NCBI GenBank assembly: GCA_964617105.1 | Contig: CAZTWC010000056.1 | Location: forward strand, 1 to 17,235 | Length of the DNA stretch: 17,235 nucleotides | DNA from: CAZTWC01 sp964617105 [NCBI: uncultured Myxococcia bacterium] | GTDB lineage: Bacteria; CAZTWC01 | Direction: 5' to 3' | Shown: positions 14,590 through 17,235 of the stretch, piece after piece | How the letters are laid out: every line of letters begins with the position of its first letter | How positions within the stretch are numbered: the first letter of the stretch is position 1 | Made by a program: the position numbers and the translations under genes | The notes under the pieces: model-generated | What the model was told of the DNA's origin: nothing | The model's database searches: none | What the model saw: only the letters and a program-made list of their open reading frames with translations

Positions 14590-15417
14590 TTATCCCAATA
14601 ATTGGCTGGCAATCATACTTTGAATGTTGTTGCTCTGGGCAGCCACAGCCACTGCCGCCTTGGCGAGTATTTCGTTCTGAGCCGCCTGTGAACTGGCGCT
14701 GGCATAATCGGTGTCCAATATTCGAGAACGGGATGCCGCGGTGTTAGTCCTGGCACTCTCCACATAATCGCCTCTGTGCTCAAGAGAATTGACAGAACTT
14801 CCCAGGTCGGTTCTTCGGGATGATACCTCATCTATAGCGCTGTCAATCTCTTCCAAAGCACTTTGAGCCCCAGCCTGGGAAGAAACATCGGTAGTATCGA
14901 TTCCCAGAGCGCTGGCAGTTGATGAGGAAAAGGAGACGCTAACTATATGTTCAGGATCGCTACCTTCTCCAGCCTGTATATCTACCTGATCGGTGGAGCC
15001 ATCTAGAAGATTTCTTCCATTAAATTGGGTGTTGTTGGCCGTATCTGTGACAGATTCTTTCAACTGCTGAAGTTCCTGGTTGATCATTTCTCTTTGATTA
15101 TCGTTCAGGGTGCCGTTGGCAGCCTGAACCGCCAATTCTCTCATGCGAACCAGAGCATCTGACTGGCTGGAAAGGGCACTGTCTCCAACCTGGGTCATGG
15201 AAACAGCATCGTTGATATTGCGAATGGCCTGGCTCTGGGATCGCGCTATGGCGGTAAGATTTTGAGATATTGCTAGTCCAGCGGCATCATCAGCAGCGCT
15301 GTTTATCCGTTTGCCGCTGGCCATGCTGGTTTGAACTTTTTGCAAAGCCTTAACATTACTGCCTATTTGCCTGTTGGCTATCATGGGTAATAAATTGGTT
15401 TGCATGGTGATCGGCAT
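14590..15417 (-). CDS. fliC: Flagellin
   Basis: 275 residues, the filament subunit. The N-terminal D0/D1 region (TSMASGKRINSAADDAAGLAI, ALVRMRELAVQAANGTL) and the C-terminal region (DTDYASASSQAAQNEILAKA, QSNNIQSMIASQLLG) are canonical. Between them only about 60-70 residues remain, so there is no large D2/D3 surface domain: a minimal, smooth-filament type. As usual there is no signal peptide, because export goes through the flagellar type III system. AGGAG lies five bases before the ATG at 15417. The upstream region carries a near-consensus sigma-70 promoter, a dyad over its -35 box and a possible CsrA-type leader. nikR follows 15 bp downstream. No other flagellar gene is present here. Confidence 0.96.
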   Translation of the reverse strand: MPITMQTNLLPMIANRQIGSNVKALQKVQTSMASGKRINSAADDAAGLAISQNLTAIARSQSQAIRNINDAVSMTQVGDSALSSQSDALVRMRELAVQAANGTLNDNQREMINQELQQLKESVTDTANNTQFNGRNLLDGSTDQVDIQAGEGSDPEHIVSVSFSSSTASALGIDTTDVSSQAGAQSALEEIDSAIDEVSSRRTDLGSSVNSLEHRGDYVESARTNTAASRSRILDTDYASASSQAAQNEILAKAAVAVAAQSNNIQSMIASQLLG

Positions 15418-15423
15418 AGATTC

Positions 15424-15460
15424 TCCTTAGAGTTCACTTAATATCCCATAAAAAGAACTC
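15424..15460 (-). promoter_or_regulatory. Flagellin mRNA leader hairpin with two GGA motifs (CsrA-like site)
   Basis: GAGTTC (15460-15455) and GAACTC (15435-15430) form a 6-bp stem with a 19-nt loop containing ATGGGA. The Shine-Dalgarno just after the stem is AAGGAG. The two GGA cores are 20 nt apart, one looped and one on the ribosome site, as in CsrA-repressed leaders. Confidence 0.4.
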
Positions 15461-15492
15461 AAATGAGTAACAATTTATTTATTATTGTTAAT

Positions 15493-15521
15493 ATTATACC
15501 TTTTTTAACAAATTTAGTCAA
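15493..15521 (-). promoter_or_regulatory. Sigma-70-type promoter of flagellin
   Basis: Minus strand TTGACT (15521-15516), 17 bp, TATAAT (15498-15493): eleven of twelve consensus bases at ideal spacing. Transcription would start near 15486, about 69 nt before the ATG. I could not find a sigma-28 (TAAA...GCCGATAA) or sigma-54 element in the same region. Confidence 0.72.
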
Positions 15522-15534
15522 TCCACGGATTAAC
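15517..15534. promoter_or_regulatory. 18-bp dyad overlapping the flagellin -35 box (operator candidate)
   Basis: GTCAATCC-AC-GGATTAAC pairs at seven of eight positions in each arm. It covers five of the six -35 bases, where a bound protein would block RNA polymerase. The cognate regulator is unknown. Confidence 0.45.
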
Positions 15535-15567
15535 ACGTCACTGTCAAGGCTGTTGAAGCAATCGTTC

Positions 15568-15591
15568 TCTATGGCCCAGTGCCTCCATAGA
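15568..15591. repeat. Inverted repeat between the flagellin and moxR promoters
   Basis: TCTATGG and CCATAGA are perfectly complementary across a 10-bp spacer, which itself allows an alternative GGC/GCC pairing. It lies upstream of both predicted promoters, so it is not in either transcript and fits a protein-binding site better than a terminator. Confidence 0.42.
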
Positions 15592-15618
15592 AGTATTTAC
15601 GATAGAATATTGAACAAC

Positions 15619-15647
15619 TTGATGATTTACAGGGTATTTGTTAAAAT
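15619..15647 (+). promoter_or_regulatory. Candidate promoter for the moxR-coxE operon
   Basis: TTGATG, 17 bp, TAAAAT: four of six and five of six consensus bases. The predicted start near 15654 is about 37 nt before the ATG at 15691. This excludes the longer reading frame that begins at 15463. Confidence 0.45.
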
Positions 15648-15690
15648 AAATAAATCTAAAATAACTTCAATTAAATATGTGGGTGAAAAT

Positions 15691-16545
15691 ATGTTTAACC
15701 GTAAGAGCAACAACCAATTTACTGGAGCGAAAAAATATGTTTTGGATGAGGAGTTGGCCAAAATTGTCAATATCTCTATGGCCCTGGAGATGCCCCTGCT
15801 ATTGAAAGGTGAGCCGGGTACTGGTAAAACTATGTTGGCCCATGCTATTACCGAGAGTCTGAAGATACCTTTGATTGTCTTAAATGTGAAATCCAGCATG
15901 AAGTTAGTGGATGCCCTTTATCAATACGACACCCTTACCAGGCTCAACGATAGCCGTTTTGGCGACTCTCGCCGCGATGTTAGCAAAATCGAAGATTACA
16001 TCAAGATGGGTAAAATTGGCCAGGCCTTTACTGCGGAGCAAAAGGTAGTGCTGTTGATCGATGAAATCGACAAGGCAGACACCGATTTTCAAGATGATAT
16101 GCTTGATGTGCTGGACCAGATGGAATTTGATATTATTGAAATCGATCAGACAGTATCAGCGGTAAACCGTCCGGTTATTATCATCACCTCCAATGCTAAA
16201 AAAGATCTGTCCGACCCCTTTTTGGGCCGTTGTAATTTCCACCATATCGCCTTTCCCGATCCGAAAATGATGCGGAAAATTATCAACACTCATTTCCCTG
16301 ACCTCGATTCAATTCTTGCTGAAAATGCCATTGCCACTTTCTACCGGCTAAGAGACTTTAATGATATTGAGAAAAAACCGGCCACCAGGGAACTGATCAA
16401 CTGGATCAGGGCTCTAAATGCTGATGCTGAGTTTAAACCGAAAAACTTATCCAAAGGGGATATCCCTTTTCTGGGGGTGCTATTTAAAAAAAGCCAGGAT
16501 TATGCACAGATTGCCAACCGAATCAGCCGCCGAAGGATTTTTTAA
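15691..16545 (+). CDS. MoxR-type AAA+ ATPase
   Basis: 284 residues. Walker A is GEPGTGKT (40-47), Walker B VVLLIDEID (119-127), sensor 1 is in VIIITSNAKKDLSDP, and R180 of FLGRC is the arginine-finger position, followed by HHIAFPDP. This is the compact AAA+ module of the MoxR/CoxD group, which works with VWA proteins to insert cofactors or remodel protein complexes. I chose the ATG at 15691 (GGTGA upstream) because upstream in-frame codons back to 15463 are not family-like and precede the predicted promoter. The VWA partner begins 3 bp after its stop, so the two are surely co-translated. Confidence 0.89.
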   Translation: MFNRKSNNQFTGAKKYVLDEELAKIVNISMALEMPLLLKGEPGTGKTMLAHAITESLKIPLIVLNVKSSMKLVDALYQYDTLTRLNDSRFGDSRRDVSKIEDYIKMGKIGQAFTAEQKVVLLIDEIDKADTDFQDDMLDVLDQMEFDIIEIDQTVSAVNRPVIIITSNAKKDLSDPFLGRCNFHHIAFPDPKMMRKIINTHFPDLDSILAENAIATFYRLRDFNDIEKKPATRELINWIRALNADAEFKPKNLSKGDIPFLGVLFKKSQDYAQIANRISRRRIF

Positions 16546-16548
16546 GTA

Positions 16549-17235
16549 ATGTTTATCGATTTTTTTTACAGCCTAAAAGAGGCGGGGGTTCCGGTTAATC
16601 CCACATCTTTTTTAACTCTTCAGAAAAGTTTGAGCCTTGGTTTGGTCAACTGTTTAGAAGATTTTTACACTACCTCAAGAACCATTCTGGTTAAGAGTGA
16701 ACGCTATTTTGATCTGTTTGACCAGATCTTTGCCTATAAATTTCAAGGAGCGGAACTGCCTGATGATCACGGTATTGAAGTAGACCAACTGGCCCAGTCG
16801 ATGTTAGATGAGTGGCTGAAAGATCCTCAAATTGTGGCTCGGTCTTTGGGTATTGATCCATCCACTTTAAAACAACTCTCACCTGATCAGTTGGTTGAAT
16901 ATTTTAAGAAAATACTACAACAACAGACCGAAAGGCACGATGGGGGAGGCAAGTGGATCGGCACTGGCGGAACTTCTCCGGTAGGTCATTCCGGATTTCA
17001 TCCTGGAGGAATGAGAATTGGAGGCGTTTCAAAAAACAAATCAGCGGTAAAAGTGGCTTTGGAAAGAAGATACAAGGACTACTCCAAAGGGGGACCCCTG
17101 ACTCAATCAATGGTGGGAGAAGCCTTAAAAAGGCTGAGAAATCTGCTGCCCTCGGGTCCAAAGGATAATATCAACATTGATCAGACAATTTACCGTACCA
17201 TGAAAAATTGCGGGGAGATTGAGATTGTCTTTGAC
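16549..17235 (+). CDS. CoxE-like/VWA-domain protein, N-terminal part (truncated by window end)
   Basis: 229 residues are visible and the frame is open to the last base. The helical N-terminal part (FIDFFYSLKEAGVPVNPTSF, DFYTTSRTILVKSERYFDLF) is that of CoxE/YeaD-like VWA proteins that pair with MoxR ATPases. The Gly-rich block GGGKWIGTGGTSPVGHSG and the stretch FHPGGMRIGG are highly characteristic of the group. The VWA fold with its metal-binding MIDAS motif (DxSxS) would come right after the window end and is not seen. It starts 3 bp after the ATPase stop. It probably acts as the substrate-binding partner of that chaperone; the client cannot be identified here. Confidence 0.87.
   Translation, partial: MFIDFFYSLKEAGVPVNPTSFLTLQKSLSLGLVNCLEDFYTTSRTILVKSERYFDLFDQIFAYKFQGAELPDDHGIEVDQLAQSMLDEWLKDPQIVARSLGIDPSTLKQLSPDQLVEYFKKILQQQTERHDGGGKWIGTGGTSPVGHSGFHPGGMRIGGVSKNKSAVKVALERRYKDYSKGGPLTQSMVGEALKRLRNLLPSGPKDNINIDQTIYRTMKNCGEIEIVFD

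Noticed and set aside
14613-14831. Reading frame inside flagellin on the same strand
   Set aside because: It is a shadow of the flagellin gene in another frame with no recognisable features.
15463-15690. 76-codon extension of the MoxR ATPase
   Set aside because: Not family-like, lies over promoters and dyads on both strands, and precedes the predicted transcription start.
16904-17168. Two short frames over the CoxE-like gene
   Set aside because: Shadows of the well-supported CoxE/VWA reading frame, which runs to the window end.

Overview
This is a moderately AT-rich bacterial window (about 40% GC by eye) from what looks like a Gram-negative, flagellated organism. The evidence is a bacterial flagellin, sigma-54 type promoters, a PilZ protein, an RND/MMPL membrane transporter and NikR. 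The combination resembles anaerobic deltaproteobacteria-like lineages, but no gene fixes the taxonomy. I saw no tRNA, rRNA, CRISPR array or insertion sequence.

Layout. (1) 2-490: the tail of a TaqI/Eco57I-type restriction-modification protein, cut by the window edge. (2) 442-4651, minus strand: a four-gene run transcribed as old-yellow-enzyme flavin oxidoreductase, alpha-oxoamine synthase, small DUF457/YdjM-like membrane protein, GH13 alpha-amylase-family enzyme. (3) 4837-9059, plus strand, divergent from it: MMPL/RND transporter, 3beta-HSD-like NAD(P) epimerase/reductase, and a DpnM-like Dam adenine methylase starting on a TAATG overlap. Regions 2 and 3 together could make and export an amino-ketone-derived (sphingoid-like) lipid; this is inference from gene families and position. 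(4) 9069-12941, minus strand: a tight nucleotide operon prs - SPL-like radical SAM gene - purM - purN behind a good sigma-70 promoter. (5) 13054-15417: a motility/signalling block with a PilZ gene (minus), a STAS-like gene (plus), and flagellin-nikR (minus). (6) 15691-17235, plus: a MoxR AAA+ ATPase followed by a CoxE/VWA protein that runs off the window.

The richest non-coding DNA lies in two divergent regions. Between the PilZ and STAS-like genes (13444-13873) I see two back-to-back sigma-54 (-24/-12) promoters. Between them sit a CRP/FNR-like palindrome and two GATC sites 20 bp apart, and this window encodes its own probable GATC methylase. Between flagellin and moxR (15418-15690) I see a near-consensus sigma-70 promoter for flagellin, an 18-bp dyad over its -35 box, a second inverted repeat, and a leader whose two GGA motifs (one in a hairpin loop, one in the Shine-Dalgarno) resemble CsrA-controlled flagellin leaders.

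The most notable protein observation is the SPL-like radical SAM enzyme in the purine operon. It keeps the Cx3Cx2C cluster, but by hand alignment lacks the hydrogen-donor Cys141 and Tyr98 of Bacillus spore photoproduct lyase, so it probably does something other than classical spore photoproduct repair.
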